Source: Morganella morganii_D
GTDB lineage: Bacteria > Pseudomonadota > Gammaproteobacteria > Enterobacterales > Enterobacteriaceae
DNA length: 64,000 bases
NCBI GenBank assembly: GCA_044772875.1
Contig: CP173058.1
Location: forward strand, 2,728,001 to 2,792,000
Reading direction: 5' to 3'
This document shows positions 1 to 8,367 of the stretch, in pieces. The first letter of the stretch is position 1; each line of letters starts with the position of its first letter. Made by a program: the position numbers and the translations under genes. Below the pieces are notes generated by a model. That model had not been told where the DNA came from, made no database searches, and saw only the letters and a program-made list of their open reading frames with translations.

Positions 1-768
1 CGGAATCAGCTGACTGCTGTCCTTCACGCCGGACTGACGTTTAAACATACTTTCGGTCAGATCGCCGAACACGGAAATCAGAACCACAATCACTGACACA
101 ATAATCAGATTTTCCGGCAGTGTCTGTAACGGTGAATAGTAGCTGAACAGCCAGGATACCAGCCCGGCCGTAATCAGGCCGCCGGCCAGACCTTCCAGGG
201 TTTTGCCCGGCGAGACACGCGGTGCCATTTTGTGTTTACCCAGCAGACGACCGAAGGCATATGCACCGGAATCCGCCGCCCAGACCAGCAGCATGACATA
301 CAGCAGCCACCAGGCCCCCTGATAGACATCACCGCCCGCATATCCCTGAGTACGCAGCACCATCATGCCGCTGTAAAACGGAACAATGGTCACCACACCA
401 AAAATAAGACGGATAATCACTGAGTCTTTCCACAGCGCGGCTGATTTCGGGAAACTGATCACCAGAAGCACCGCGCATACCCACCAGACCAGAGCAGCCC
501 ACAGGCTTACCTTAACAGTGGTATCAGTCACCAGGTTATTCATATCCAGTGTGAGTTGCCACGCAGCCAGACCGGCGGCAAACAACATACCGGTCACAAT
601 ACGCTGTCCGGCACCTTTCAGTCCCGCAAACTGCGCCCATTCCCAGCCGGCCAGCCCGCATACGGCAATCACCACCCAGCCGAAATGTACCGGTGCGAGC
701 ATAAACATCGCCAGCAGTACCAGCGGAATTAAAATAATGGCAGTAATTAGACGGTACTTAAGCAACAT
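1..768 (-). CDS. cdsA: Phosphatidate cytidylyltransferase, 3' end cut by window
   Basis: CdsA makes CDP-diacylglycerol from phosphatidate and CTP at the inner membrane, the branch point for all phospholipids. Reading the minus strand from the ATG at 766-768 gives 256 codons before the window edge, about 30 short of the E. coli protein. The N-terminal part is a run of hydrophobic helices. The family signature is plain around 181-300 (AADSGAYAFGR, then GKHKMAPRVSPGKTLEG), with the conserved Asp and Lys. Its start lies inside the end of uppS (11-base overlap), so the two are translationally coupled. E. coli has the same order and continues to rseP and bamA, which should lie off the left edge. 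Confidence 0.95.
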   Translation of the reverse strand, partial: MLLKYRLITAIILIPLVLLAMFMLAPVHFGWVVIAVCGLAGWEWAQFAGLKGAGQRIVTGMLFAAGLAAWQLTLDMNNLVTDTTVKVSLWAALVWWVCAVLLVISFPKSAALWKDSVIIRLIFGVVTIVPFYSGMMVLRTQGYAGGDVYQGAWWLLYVMLLVWAADSGAYAFGRLLGKHKMAPRVSPGKTLEGLAGGLITAGLVSWLFSYYSPLQTLPENLIIVSVIVVLISVFGDLTESMFKRQSGVKDSSQLIP

Positions 769-1531
769 TTCCTCCCGGAGCCTGCTCAGACTGATCATCA
801 GGTGTGGTTCCGCCGAAACGGCGCTCGCGCTGTGTAAAAGATGTCACCGCATCACTGAATGCGTTTTCATCAAAGTCAGGCCACAGTACCTCTGTAAAAT
901 AAAATTCGGCATACGCAACCTGCCAGAGCAGGAAGTTGCTGATACGATGCTCACCGCCGGTCCGGATCACGAGATCAATCGGCGGCTGATCATGAAGAGA
1001 GATATGACGGCTGATATCCTGTTCGCTGACATCCTCTGCGGACAATTCCCCGCGCTGCACCTGCGCTATCACCTGTTTCACACTGTGGGTGATATCCCAG
1101 CGCCCGCCGTAGTTGGCAGCGATATTCAGCTGTAAACCGGTGTTATTGGCGGTCAGTACCTGACCGCGGCGGATTCGCTCCTGCAAACGCGGACTGAACC
1201 GGCTCACATCACCGATGACGGATAATCTGACATTGTGTTTGTGCAGGCTTTTGACTTCATTGTCGAGCGCAAAGACAAACAGCTCCATCAGTGAATGGAC
1301 TTCCTGTTCAGGGCGGTTCCAGTTTTCACTGCTGAAGGCATAAAGTGTCAGGGACTTTATCTGGTTCTTGATGGCAAAACTGACCGAGCTGCGGACCGAT
1401 TTGATCCCTGCGCGATGGCCGGAAACCCGCAATTTTCCGCGTTTTTTTGCCCAGCGGCCGTTGCCGTCCATAATAATGGCGACATGCTGAGGTCCCGGCT
1501 TTTCTGAGGCATTTTCACTGGATACTGTCAC
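758..1531 (-). CDS. uppS: Undecaprenyl diphosphate synthase (cis-prenyltransferase)
   Basis: UppS condenses eight isopentenyl diphosphates onto farnesyl diphosphate to make the C55 carrier lipid for peptidoglycan and O-antigen. The protein has HVAIIMDGNGRWA with the catalytic Asp near residue 22, LYAFSSENWNRP, and the C-terminal VIRTGGEHRISNFLLWQ motif. An in-frame extension upstream to 1585 exists, but the GTG at 1529-1531 is preferred. It sits nine bases after an AAAGGA ribosome binding site and gives 257 residues, close to the E. coli length; the extension (MFLCLTP...) has no family similarity. It lies between dxr and cdsA and overlaps cdsA. GTG start is inference. Confidence 0.95.
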   Translation of the reverse strand: MTVSSENASEKPGPQHVAIIMDGNGRWAKKRGKLRVSGHRAGIKSVRSSVSFAIKNQIKSLTLYAFSSENWNRPEQEVHSLMELFVFALDNEVKSLHKHNVRLSVIGDVSRFSPRLQERIRRGQVLTANNTGLQLNIAANYGGRWDITHSVKQVIAQVQRGELSAEDVSEQDISRHISLHDQPPIDLVIRTGGEHRISNFLLWQVAYAEFYFTEVLWPDFDENAFSDAVTSFTQRERRFGGTTPDDQSEQAPGGNVA

Positions 1532-1575
1532 GCAAGTTAATCCTTTGAGGTATCGGTTAATACATGGCGTCAGAC

Positions 1576-1604
1576 ACAAAAACACCGTGCAGGTTCACGG
1601 TGTT
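1576..1604 (-). terminator. Hairpin with U-run between dxr and uppS
   Basis: A perfect 9-bp stem (AACACCGTG / CACGGTGTT) with a 6-base loop is followed, on the minus strand, by TTTTTGTG. It lies downstream of dxr and about 45 bases upstream of the chosen uppS start. It could end the dxr transcript or work as a partial terminator, as uppS and cdsA are usually co-transcribed with dxr. Confidence 0.7.
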
Positions 1605-1736
1605 GTCTCTGTTTGTCAGTGATAACGTCATGGTGTCATTAACCGGTCATTAAAAATCTGATTTACAGAAATCGTAACGCTGAACTATATCACTTGCGCT
1701 ATTCACCGACAAACGCAACCCGTTAATATAAATTAA

Positions 1737-2933
1737 TTACTTCGCGATTTTTCCGATTGATTTTCGGGTCAGTTCCCGCGCCTGTTTATCAATAATAAGG
1801 ACATCATCAATTGACTGAGGTTCCGTAAACCGGTGATTTTCCACTACCATACGGTTTATTTGCGCGATATCTGTGAAACGGATTCTGTTTTGTAAAAATG
1901 CCTGCACCGTTTCTTCATTAGCAGCATTCATCGCCGTGGTTGCCGCCTGCCCGTCATCACAGGCTTCAATCGCCAGTTTCAGGCACGGGTAACGGTTATA
2001 ATCCGGTTCAGTAAATGTCAGGCCGCCGGAACGGGTGAAATCCAGCCGCCCGGCACCGGCGGTGATACGTCCCGGGTAACTCATTGAATAGCTGATCGGA
2101 GTGCGCATATCCGGCGTACCCAGCTGTGCAATAATACTGCCGTCAGTATAACGGACCATCGAGTGGATCACCGACTGCGGATGCACAATCACTTCCATCT
2201 GTTTTGCTGATGCATTAAAGAAATAACGCGCCTCAATATATTCAAGGCCCTTATTCATCATCGTGGCGGAATCCACTGAAATTTTACGTCCCATTGACCA
2301 GTTCGGGTGCGCACAGGCCTGATCCGGCGTCATATTCACCAGTTCAGATAAAGTTGTTTCGCGGAACGGGCCGCCGGATCCGGTCAGGATAATAGAATCA
2401 ATACCGGCGGCATTCAGGTCAGCGTGCCCCAGAGATAACTGCACCCCGGTCGGCAGGGACTGGAAAATCGCGTTATGTTCGCTGTCGATAGGAAACAGTT
2501 CGGCGCGGCTTGTGCTCATGGCAGCAAAGAACAGACGTCCGCTGGTAATCAGCGCTTCTTTGTTCGCCAGAAGAATACGTTTGTCCGCGCGGATAGCCGC
2601 GAGAGTCGGCAGCAGTCCGGCCACACCGGTAATGGCGGCCATCACCTGATCCACATCATCCAGCTGAACCAGCTCACAGATAGCGGCACTGCCGCTGAGC
2701 ACTTCTGTTGCACTTCCGTGGAGTTTCAGCTGAATACGCAATTCACCGGCGGCCACTTCATCGGATAACACCGCATAGCGGGGTTTAAATTCCAGACACT
2801 GTTCAAACATGGTCTGAACATTTTTCCCGGCTGCCAGAACCACCGCACGGAACAGATCCGGGTGCTGACGAATAACCGAGAGGGTGTTTTTACCGATAGA
2901 TCCCGTGGAACCGAGAATTGCCAAACCTTTCAT
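1737..2933 (-). CDS. dxr: 1-deoxy-D-xylulose 5-phosphate reductoisomerase
   Basis: Dxr (IspC) rearranges and reduces DXP to 2-C-methyl-D-erythritol 4-phosphate with NADPH, the committed step of the non-mevalonate isoprenoid pathway. The 398 residues equal the E. coli length. The NADPH-binding GSTGSIG is at residues 8-14, and the metal ligands D150 and E152 are in FPIDSEHN. The flexible active-site loop and the NKGLEYIEA segment carrying the third acidic ligand follow. The neighbour uppS uses the isoprenoid made here. The ribosome binding site is weak. Between frr and dxr lies a strong terminator, so dxr probably also has its own promoter. Confidence 0.97.
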   Translation of the reverse strand: MKGLAILGSTGSIGKNTLSVIRQHPDLFRAVVLAAGKNVQTMFEQCLEFKPRYAVLSDEVAAGELRIQLKLHGSATEVLSGSAAICELVQLDDVDQVMAAITGVAGLLPTLAAIRADKRILLANKEALITSGRLFFAAMSTSRAELFPIDSEHNAIFQSLPTGVQLSLGHADLNAAGIDSIILTGSGGPFRETTLSELVNMTPDQACAHPNWSMGRKISVDSATMMNKGLEYIEARYFFNASAKQMEVIVHPQSVIHSMVRYTDGSIIAQLGTPDMRTPISYSMSYPGRITAGAGRLDFTRSGGLTFTEPDYNRYPCLKLAIEACDDGQAATTAMNAANEETVQAFLQNRIRFTDIAQINRMVVENHRFTEPQSIDDVLIIDKQARELTRKSIGKIAK

Positions 2934-3030
2934 GATAAATACTCAATGTTACTTTATCGTTATTTCGAATCGCAAAAGTATAGCACTTTGGTGCATTGAG
3001 GGTGAGAAGTCATTTCCGCAACTGATAAGT

Positions 3031-3058
3031 AAAAAAATAGTGCCCTCAGGCACTATTT
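3031..3058 (-). terminator. Intrinsic terminator after frr
   Basis: A perfect 10-bp stem (AAATAGTGCC / GGCACTATTT) with a 4-base loop is followed on the minus strand by a run of seven T. It sits 30 bases downstream of the frr stop codon. Confidence 0.85.
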
Positions 3059-3088
3059 CTGTATGTTCTGTTCAGCACCGCATCCGGA

Positions 3089-3646
3089 TCAGAATTCCAT
3101 CAGCTCTTTTTCTTTTGCTGCCAGTGCATCGTCGATTTTTTTGATAAACAGATCCGTCATTTTCTGAACGTCGTCCTGGGAACGGCGGTCATCATCTTCA
3201 CTGATTTCTTTGTCTTTAAGCAGTGTTTTGACTTTATCGTTCGCATCACGGCGGACGTTACGTACAGCAATACGACCCTGTTCCGCATCACCGCGGACCA
3301 CTTTGATCAGATCTTTACGGCGTTCTTCAGTCAGCGCAGGAAGCGGAACACGGATAACCGTACCGGCAGATGACGGGTTTAAACCGAGATCAGAAGCCAT
3401 AATCGCTTTTTCGATAGCAGGTGACATTGAACGGTCAAACACGGTGATAGCCAGGGTGCGTGAATCTTCCGCAACCACGTTAGCTAACTGACGCAGCGGA
3501 GTCGGTGTACCGTAATATTCAACAACGATACCGTCCAGCAGGCTCGGGGAAGCACGGCCGGTGCGCACTTTACTGATTTGGGATTTCAGCGACTCGACGC
3601 ATTTTTCCATGCGTTCCTGCGCGTCTTTCTGGATTTCATTAATCAC
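3089..3646 (-). CDS. frr: Ribosome recycling factor
   Basis: RRF, with EF-G, splits the post-termination ribosome complex so subunits can be reused; it acts in the cytosol and is essential. The 185-residue length is exactly that of the family. The conserved core RTGRASPSLLDGIVVEYYGTP and the C-terminal long-helix segment ending DDALAAKEKELMEF are intact. It follows pyrH (118-base gap) in the conserved rpsB-tsf-pyrH-frr order. The start ATG at 3646 gives the usual MINEIQKDA N-terminus. Nothing unusual. Confidence 0.97.
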   Translation of the reverse strand: MINEIQKDAQERMEKCVESLKSQISKVRTGRASPSLLDGIVVEYYGTPTPLRQLANVVAEDSRTLAITVFDRSMSPAIEKAIMASDLGLNPSSAGTVIRVPLPALTEERRKDLIKVVRGDAEQGRIAVRNVRRDANDKVKTLLKDKEISEDDDRRSQDDVQKMTDLFIKKIDDALAAKEKELMEF

Positions 3647-3764
3647 GTTATGAGTCCTTGGAAACGGGTAATTTTTCAGACCGTGCCTGTCGCGCGGCCC
3701 GCATTATAATTTTGGCGAATCGATTTATAAATGATACCGTCAAATTCCGCCGGTGTCCCGGCGT

Positions 3765-4493
3765 TTAGTCACGCGAAATCAAGGTACCTTCGTTCTCGCC
3801 CATCACGACACGGCGTAATGCACCGGGTTTGTTCATGTTGAAAACACGGATTGGCAGATTATGGTCGCGAGCCAGGGTAAAGGCCGCCAGGTCCATCACT
3901 TTCAGTTCGCGTTCCAGCACATCCTGATAGTTGAGCTTTTCATACAGCACAGCATCCGGGTCTTTTGCCGGATCTGCTGAGTAAACACCATCCACTTTTG
4001 TGGCTTTCAGCACCACATCAGCTTCAATTTCGATTCCGCGCAGACAGGCCGCAGAATCCGTGGTAAAGAATGGGTTGCCTGTTCCGGCAGAAAAAATAAC
4101 CACACGACTATGACGTAAAAGACTGATTGCTTCAGCCCAGCTGTAGTTGTCACAAACGCCGTTGAGCGGAATCGCAGACATCAGCCGCGCATTCACATAG
4201 GCGCGATGAAGTGCATCACGCATTGCCAGACCGTTCATGACGGTTGCCAGCATGCCCATGTGGTCACCGACAACGCGGTTCATACCGGCTTCGGCCAGCC
4301 CTGCACCGCGAAACAGATTGCCCCCGCCAATAACGACACCGACCTGAATCTGCAGTTCAACCAGTTCCTTAATTTCCTGCGCCATACGGTCAAGTACAGT
4401 CGCATCAATTCCGAAACCTTCATTCCCTTGTAAAGCTTCGCCACTGAGCTTCAGCAGAATACGTTGATAAACAGGTTTTGCATTGGTAGCCAT
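3765..4493 (-). CDS. pyrH: Uridylate kinase (UMP kinase)
   Basis: PyrH phosphorylates UMP to UDP, feeding UTP and CTP synthesis; it is a hexameric amino-acid-kinase-fold enzyme, allosterically activated by GTP and inhibited by UTP. The start chosen at 4493 gives MATNAKPVYQR and 242 residues, one more than E. coli. An in-frame ATG 39 codons upstream adds sequence without family similarity. The motifs LLKLSGEAL, VIGGGNLFRG and GTGNPFFTTDSAA are present. It lies 120 bases after tsf beyond a terminator-like hairpin. Confidence 0.96.
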   Translation of the reverse strand: MATNAKPVYQRILLKLSGEALQGNEGFGIDATVLDRMAQEIKELVELQIQVGVVIGGGNLFRGAGLAEAGMNRVVGDHMGMLATVMNGLAMRDALHRAYVNARLMSAIPLNGVCDNYSWAEAISLLRHSRVVIFSAGTGNPFFTTDSAACLRGIEIEADVVLKATKVDGVYSADPAKDPDAVLYEKLNYQDVLERELKVMDLAAFTLARDHNLPIRVFNMNKPGALRRVVMGENEGTLISRD

Positions 4494-4574
4494 GGTGTTC
4501 TGTCCTAAACAGATGAATTTATTGCCAGAGATACCCGGACGGATGCCCGGATGATAAACAGGGGTACAACAGAT

Positions 4575-4602
4575 AAAACAGAACCGCCTTCCGGCGGCTC
4601 TG
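4575..4602 (-). terminator. Intrinsic terminator after tsf
   Basis: A 10-bp stem (CAGAGCCGCC / GGCGGUUCUG in the minus-strand RNA, one G-U pair) with a GGAA tetraloop is followed by UUUU. It lies directly after the tsf stop codon and separates rpsB-tsf from pyrH. Confidence 0.8.
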
Positions 4603-4613
4603 ATATGCAATGA

Positions 4614-5465
4614 TTATTTGCTCATTGCCGCGACTTCTGCAGCGAAGTCAGCTTCAGCTTTCTCGATACCTTCACCCACTTCGAAACGGATGAATGCAGT
4701 CACGTCTGCTTTGTTTTCTTTCAGCAGATCGCCGACCGATTTGCTTGGATCCATAACGAACGGCTGACCGGTCAGAGAGATTTCGCCGGTGAATTTGTTC
4801 ATACGGCCGATAACCATTTTCTCTGCGATTTCCTGAGGCTTACCAGACTGCATTGCGATATCCAGCTGGATTTGTTTCTCGTGAGCAACAACGTCAGCAG
4901 GAACATCTTCAGGTTTGGTATATTCAGGTTTGCTTGCCGCAACGTGCATAGCTATGTGTTTGATCAGTTCTTCGTTTGCACCGGTGGCCGCAACCAGAAC
5001 ACCGATACGTGCACCGTGCATGTAAGAACCAATCATGTCGCCTTCTAAGACAGCAACGCGACGGAAGCTGATGTTTTCACCGATTTTAGCAACCAGTGCA
5101 ACACGCTGTTCTTCGAATTTGGCAACGATAGCTTCTGCATCAGCAGTTTTCTCAGCCATAACGAAGTTCATGATATCCTGTGCAAATGCCAGGAAACCGG
5201 TATCTTTTGCAACGAAGTCTGTTTCACAGTTAACTTCGATCAGAGCGCCGAATTTAGCGTCTGCACTGATAGCAGATAAGATAACGCCTTCAGCAGCAAC
5301 GCGGCCTGCTTTTTTCGCTGCTTTTGCCTGGCCGGATTTACGCATGTTATCGATAGCTAATTCGATATCACCGTTTGCTTCAACCAGTGCTTTTTTACAT
5401 TCCATCATACCTGCGCCAGTACGTTCACGCAGTTCTTTTACCAATGCAGCGGTAATTCCAGACAT
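4614..5465 (-). CDS. tsf: Elongation factor Ts
   Basis: EF-Ts recycles EF-Tu by driving GDP release after each elongation cycle. At 283 residues it has the E. coli length. The N-terminal UBA-like domain (ITAALVKELRERTGAGMMECKKAL) and the conserved TDFVAK segment that contacts the EF-Tu magnesium site are both present. It is co-transcribed with rpsB, 143 bases upstream; the gap contains a hairpin that in other enterics tunes the S2:EF-Ts ratio. Confidence 0.98.
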   Translation of the reverse strand: MSGITAALVKELRERTGAGMMECKKALVEANGDIELAIDNMRKSGQAKAAKKAGRVAAEGVILSAISADAKFGALIEVNCETDFVAKDTGFLAFAQDIMNFVMAEKTADAEAIVAKFEEQRVALVAKIGENISFRRVAVLEGDMIGSYMHGARIGVLVAATGANEELIKHIAMHVAASKPEYTKPEDVPADVVAHEKQIQLDIAMQSGKPQEIAEKMVIGRMNKFTGEISLTGQPFVMDPSKSVGDLLKENKADVTAFIRFEVGEGIEKAEADFAAEVAAMSK

Positions 5466-5533
5466 GTGTATATTTCCTCGATGAGCTCGCAGAAATGGGT
5501 TCTGCGGGGAGTTGTTCGTATATCAGATGCGTA

Positions 5534-5556
5534 TAGGGAGCCATGACGGCTCCCTA
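5534..5556 (-). terminator. Hairpin in the rpsB-tsf gap, probable attenuator
   Basis: A perfect 9-bp stem (TAGGGAGCC / GGCTCCCTA) with a 5-base loop lies midway between rpsB and tsf. On the minus strand no U-run follows, so it is more likely a partial terminator or RNA-stability element than a full stop. Confidence 0.5.
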
Positions 5557-5608
5557 ACCATTTGCAGCAATACCTGGTTAATAAGAGCGCTCAGAGAGCG
5601 GACTCAGA

Positions 5609-6328
5609 TTATTCAGCAGCTAATTCTTCAGCCTGAACAGCCAGATCCTGTGAACGGCCTTCGCGGACAGACGTCGCGACTGCGCCCAGGTACAGCTTGA
5701 TTGCACGGATTGCATCGTCGTTACCGGGGATGATGAAATCAACACCGTCCGGATCAGAGTTAGTATCAACGATAGCAAATACAGGGATGCCCAGGTTGTT
5801 TGCTTCTTTGATTGCAATGTGTTCGTGCTCAGCATCGATAACAAACAGAGCGTCAGGTAAACCGCCCATGTCTTTGATACCGCCCAGGCTATTTTCTAAC
5901 TTACCAAGTTCACGGGTACGCATCAGCGCTTCTTTCTTGGTCAGTTTGTCAAAAGTACCGTCCTGAGACTGTGCTTCCAAATCTTTCAGGCGTTTGATTG
6001 ACTGACGGACTGTTTTCCAGTTAGTCAGCATACCGCCTAACCAGCGGTGGTTCACGAAGAACTGATCACAGCCGATTGCAGCTTCCTGTACCGCTTCGCT
6101 TGCAGCACGTTTAGTACCTACGAACAGGATTTTACCTTTACGTGAAGCGATTTTGTTCAGTTCAGCTAACGCATCGTTGAACATCGGAACAGTTTTTTCC
6201 AGGTTGATGATATGCACTTTGTTACGGGCACCAAAGATGAATGGTTTCATTTTCGGGTTCCAGTAACGAGTCTGGTGACCGAAGTGAACGCCCGCCTGGA
6301 GCATATCGCGCATGGAAACAGTAGCCAT
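5609..6328 (-). CDS. rpsB: 30S ribosomal protein S2
   Basis: S2 is a late-assembling protein of the 30S subunit. It lies near the head-body junction and is needed for S1 binding. The protein of 239 residues begins MATVSMRDMLQAGVHFGHQTRYW, the S2 N-terminal signature, and carries the second signature PDALFVIDAEHEH. The start at 6328 follows an AGAGGT site; upstream in-frame codons add unrelated sequence. It heads the leftward operon with tsf and is divergent from map. A long leader and a stringent-type promoter precede it. Confidence 0.98.
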   Translation of the reverse strand: MATVSMRDMLQAGVHFGHQTRYWNPKMKPFIFGARNKVHIINLEKTVPMFNDALAELNKIASRKGKILFVGTKRAASEAVQEAAIGCDQFFVNHRWLGGMLTNWKTVRQSIKRLKDLEAQSQDGTFDKLTKKEALMRTRELGKLENSLGGIKDMGGLPDALFVIDAEHEHIAIKEANNLGIPVFAIVDTNSDPDGVDFIIPGNDDAIRAIKLYLGAVATSVREGRSQDLAVQAEELAAE

Positions 6329-6500
6329 TTTAAACCTCTGTAAATAATAAGTTGGGGTTATGCCTCCACGGATCCCATGCTGCCGACTCCCTGTCAGCGT
6401 TAAGCTTCGGAGCACCCCGGCGCACGTGCCGACCCGTGTGTGTTATAACAGTTGAGTTAGTTAAATTTTCCGGCAACCGGGCAAAATACACGGAATGCCG
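6329..6500 (-). promoter_or_regulatory. rpsB 5' leader, probable S2 autoregulatory region
   Basis: From the inferred start site near 6500 to the rpsB start codon is a leader of about 170 bases without a gene. E. coli rpsB has a leader of similar size where S2 represses its own translation. The minus strand here holds GC-rich stretches able to fold (GGTCGGCACGTGCGCC and GGGGTGCTCCGAAGC) and ends in the AGAGGT ribosome binding site. The regulatory role is inferred from position and family knowledge, not from an aligned structure. Confidence 0.4.
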
Positions 6501-6506
6501 GCGCGC

Positions 6507-6515
6507 TTTATACCA
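6507..6515 (-). promoter_or_regulatory. rpsB promoter, extended -10 with GC-rich discriminator
   Basis: The minus strand has TGGTATAAA at 6515-6507, an extended -10, directly followed by GCGCGCC. A GC-rich discriminator of this kind is typical of ribosomal promoters under (p)ppGpp/DksA control. No good -35 hexamer is visible at the right spacing. Confidence 0.55.
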
Positions 6516-6690
6516 TAAAAGCCGCAGCGATACCACATTTTCTTCAGTTTTCATGCCGGCGGAAACCCGCCGTCCGCCCGGTTTCCGCGCAATGATTGGC
6601 ATCCTTTTCTCCGGCTGATAACATACCGCGACTCAGTACCAGTTTCCTAAGTAAAATAACGGGATATTCCCGGTTCGGATATCAATAATT

Positions 6691-7488
6691 ATGGCAATAA
6701 CAATCAAAACAGAAGACGACATCGCAAAGATGCGCGTCGCCGGTCGTCTTGCGGCCGAAGTACTCGAAATTATCGCCCCGCATGTTGTGCCGGGTGTCAG
6801 TACCGGTGAACTCGACCGCATTTGTCACGAGCACATTACTGTAAAACAGCAGGCCATTTCCGCCTGTCTCGGTTACCACGGTTTCCCGAAATCTGTCTGT
6901 ATCTCCGTCAATGATGTGGTCTGCCACGGCATTCCGGATGAAAATAAGATTTTAAAAAACGGTGATATCGTGAATATCGATGTGACCGTTATCAAAAACG
7001 GGTTCCACGGTGATACCTCCGCCATGTTTATCGCCGGAAAACCAACGATTCAGGGTGAACGCCTGTGCCGCGTGACACAGGAGAGCCTCTACCTGGCACT
7101 GCGTATGGTAAAACCGGGCATCCGCCTGCGGACTATCGGCGCGGCTATCCAGAAATTTGCGGAAAGCTATGATTACTCCGTCATCCGCGACTACTGTGGC
7201 CACGGCATCGGGGAAGGCTTCCACGAGGAGCCGCAGGTGCTGCACTATGACGGCGATGACGGCGGCGTGGTGCTGAAAAAAGGCATGGCATTTACCATCG
7301 AACCGATGCTGAATACCGGAGATTACCGAATCCGCACCATGAAAGACGGCTGGACCGTCAAAACCAAAGATCGCGGTTTATCCGCACAATATGAGCACAC
7401 GCTGGTTGTCACCGATGACGGCTGTGAAATTATGACACTGCGTAAAGATGAAGAAGGCGTGCTTTCCCGCATTCTCGTTGCGCAGTAA
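6691..7488 (+). CDS. map: Type I methionine aminopeptidase
   Basis: Map removes the initiator methionine from nascent proteins whose second residue is small. All five metal ligands known for the E. coli enzyme fall at the same numbers: D97, D108, H171, E204 and E235. Length is 265 residues against 264. The gene is divergent from rpsB, with 362 bases between the start codons. It begins the rightward run toward glnD and dapD, as in E. coli. Confidence 0.98.
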   Translation: MAITIKTEDDIAKMRVAGRLAAEVLEIIAPHVVPGVSTGELDRICHEHITVKQQAISACLGYHGFPKSVCISVNDVVCHGIPDENKILKNGDIVNIDVTVIKNGFHGDTSAMFIAGKPTIQGERLCRVTQESLYLALRMVKPGIRLRTIGAAIQKFAESYDYSVIRDYCGHGIGEGFHEEPQVLHYDGDDGGVVLKKGMAFTIEPMLNTGDYRIRTMKDGWTVKTKDRGLSAQYEHTLVVTDDGCEIMTLRKDEEGVLSRILVAQ

Positions 7489-7566
7489 CAGCCCTGTATT
7501 CATGTCCGGCGCAAATGCCGGGCATGATACCCCCCCGCTGCCGGGACGCTGAGGAATGAACGGAAT

Positions 7567-8283
7567 ATGACAACATCCCCCCGGAAATCTGCCTGTATCA
7601 TAATTAGTATCGTCACACTGACCCTGCTTGTCATGCTGGTGCCGTTTTATTTCCTGACCAAATCGTTCGGCTGGTGGCAGAAAGAATTCGTCGCACGCGG
7701 CTATGCTGTCGGTGTGCAGATCCACCAGAATGTTTATGAACTGAATCTGTTTGACCTGGCCTTTACCAAACCGGTGTTTAATCACCAGTCAGTGTATGTC
7801 CCGGCCGGCCGGCTGGGTTCCTATTTCACGCTGGTTGCCTTGTCACAGCAGTCATTTCCGACCCGGAAAAACATTCTGCTGCCGACGGAAAACCCCTATT
7901 TCAACGGACGGATAAGCATCCCGGCCCTGAATATTGATACCTCCTCACTGGTGACCGAGAGCAGACAGTACCTGAATGCCGGGAAAAGCTACCGCATCAC
8001 CCGTCTGACCGCATCACCTGATCGTTCACTGTTCAGTTTCAGTACTGATGATAATGCACCGGAAATATTGCATTCCTCCCCGTACCTGAAAGATATTGTC
8101 AATCAGGGCATATGCCGCACGGACGGGCAGAGCAACGGCTGCGGGATCGCAGAAGATACCTATATTAATCTCAGCGATGTCCTGCATAATTACTTCCGCA
8201 GCTGCCTGATCTACCGGGTGGATGACGAAAACAAACGCATTATTCTGCAGTTTATCCCGATGCCGGGATCCCTGCTGATATAA
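7567..8283 (+). CDS. Membrane-anchored protein of unknown function
   Basis: I do not recognise this 238-residue protein. Residues 9-31 form a single hydrophobic segment (IIISIVTLTLLVMLVPFYFL) after a short basic N-terminus, so it is probably anchored in the inner membrane with the rest in the periplasm. The soluble part contains two nearby Cys residues (around ICRTDGQSNGCG) that could form a disulfide, then a third near the C-terminus. It sits between map and glnD, where E. coli has no gene, and is read in the same direction 78 bases after map. Base composition resembles its neighbours, so recent transfer is not obvious. It could be lineage-specific. Confidence 0.75.
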   Translation: MTTSPRKSACIIISIVTLTLLVMLVPFYFLTKSFGWWQKEFVARGYAVGVQIHQNVYELNLFDLAFTKPVFNHQSVYVPAGRLGSYFTLVALSQQSFPTRKNILLPTENPYFNGRISIPALNIDTSSLVTESRQYLNAGKSYRITRLTASPDRSLFSFSTDDNAPEILHSSPYLKDIVNQGICRTDGQSNGCGIAEDTYINLSDVLHNYFRSCLIYRVDDENKRIILQFIPMPGSLLI

Positions 8284-8367
8284 CCCCGCCGGTCCGGCAA
8301 AAAACTGGTTATTTCCCCGCTGACGCAGTAACCTTGCAGCAGAACGCCTCTGTCACAAGGATCCCGT

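Noticed and set aside
386..1135. 249-codon rightward ORF antisense to cdsA and uppS
   Set aside because: It overlaps two conserved genes on the other strand and has no ribosome binding site or recognisable domain.
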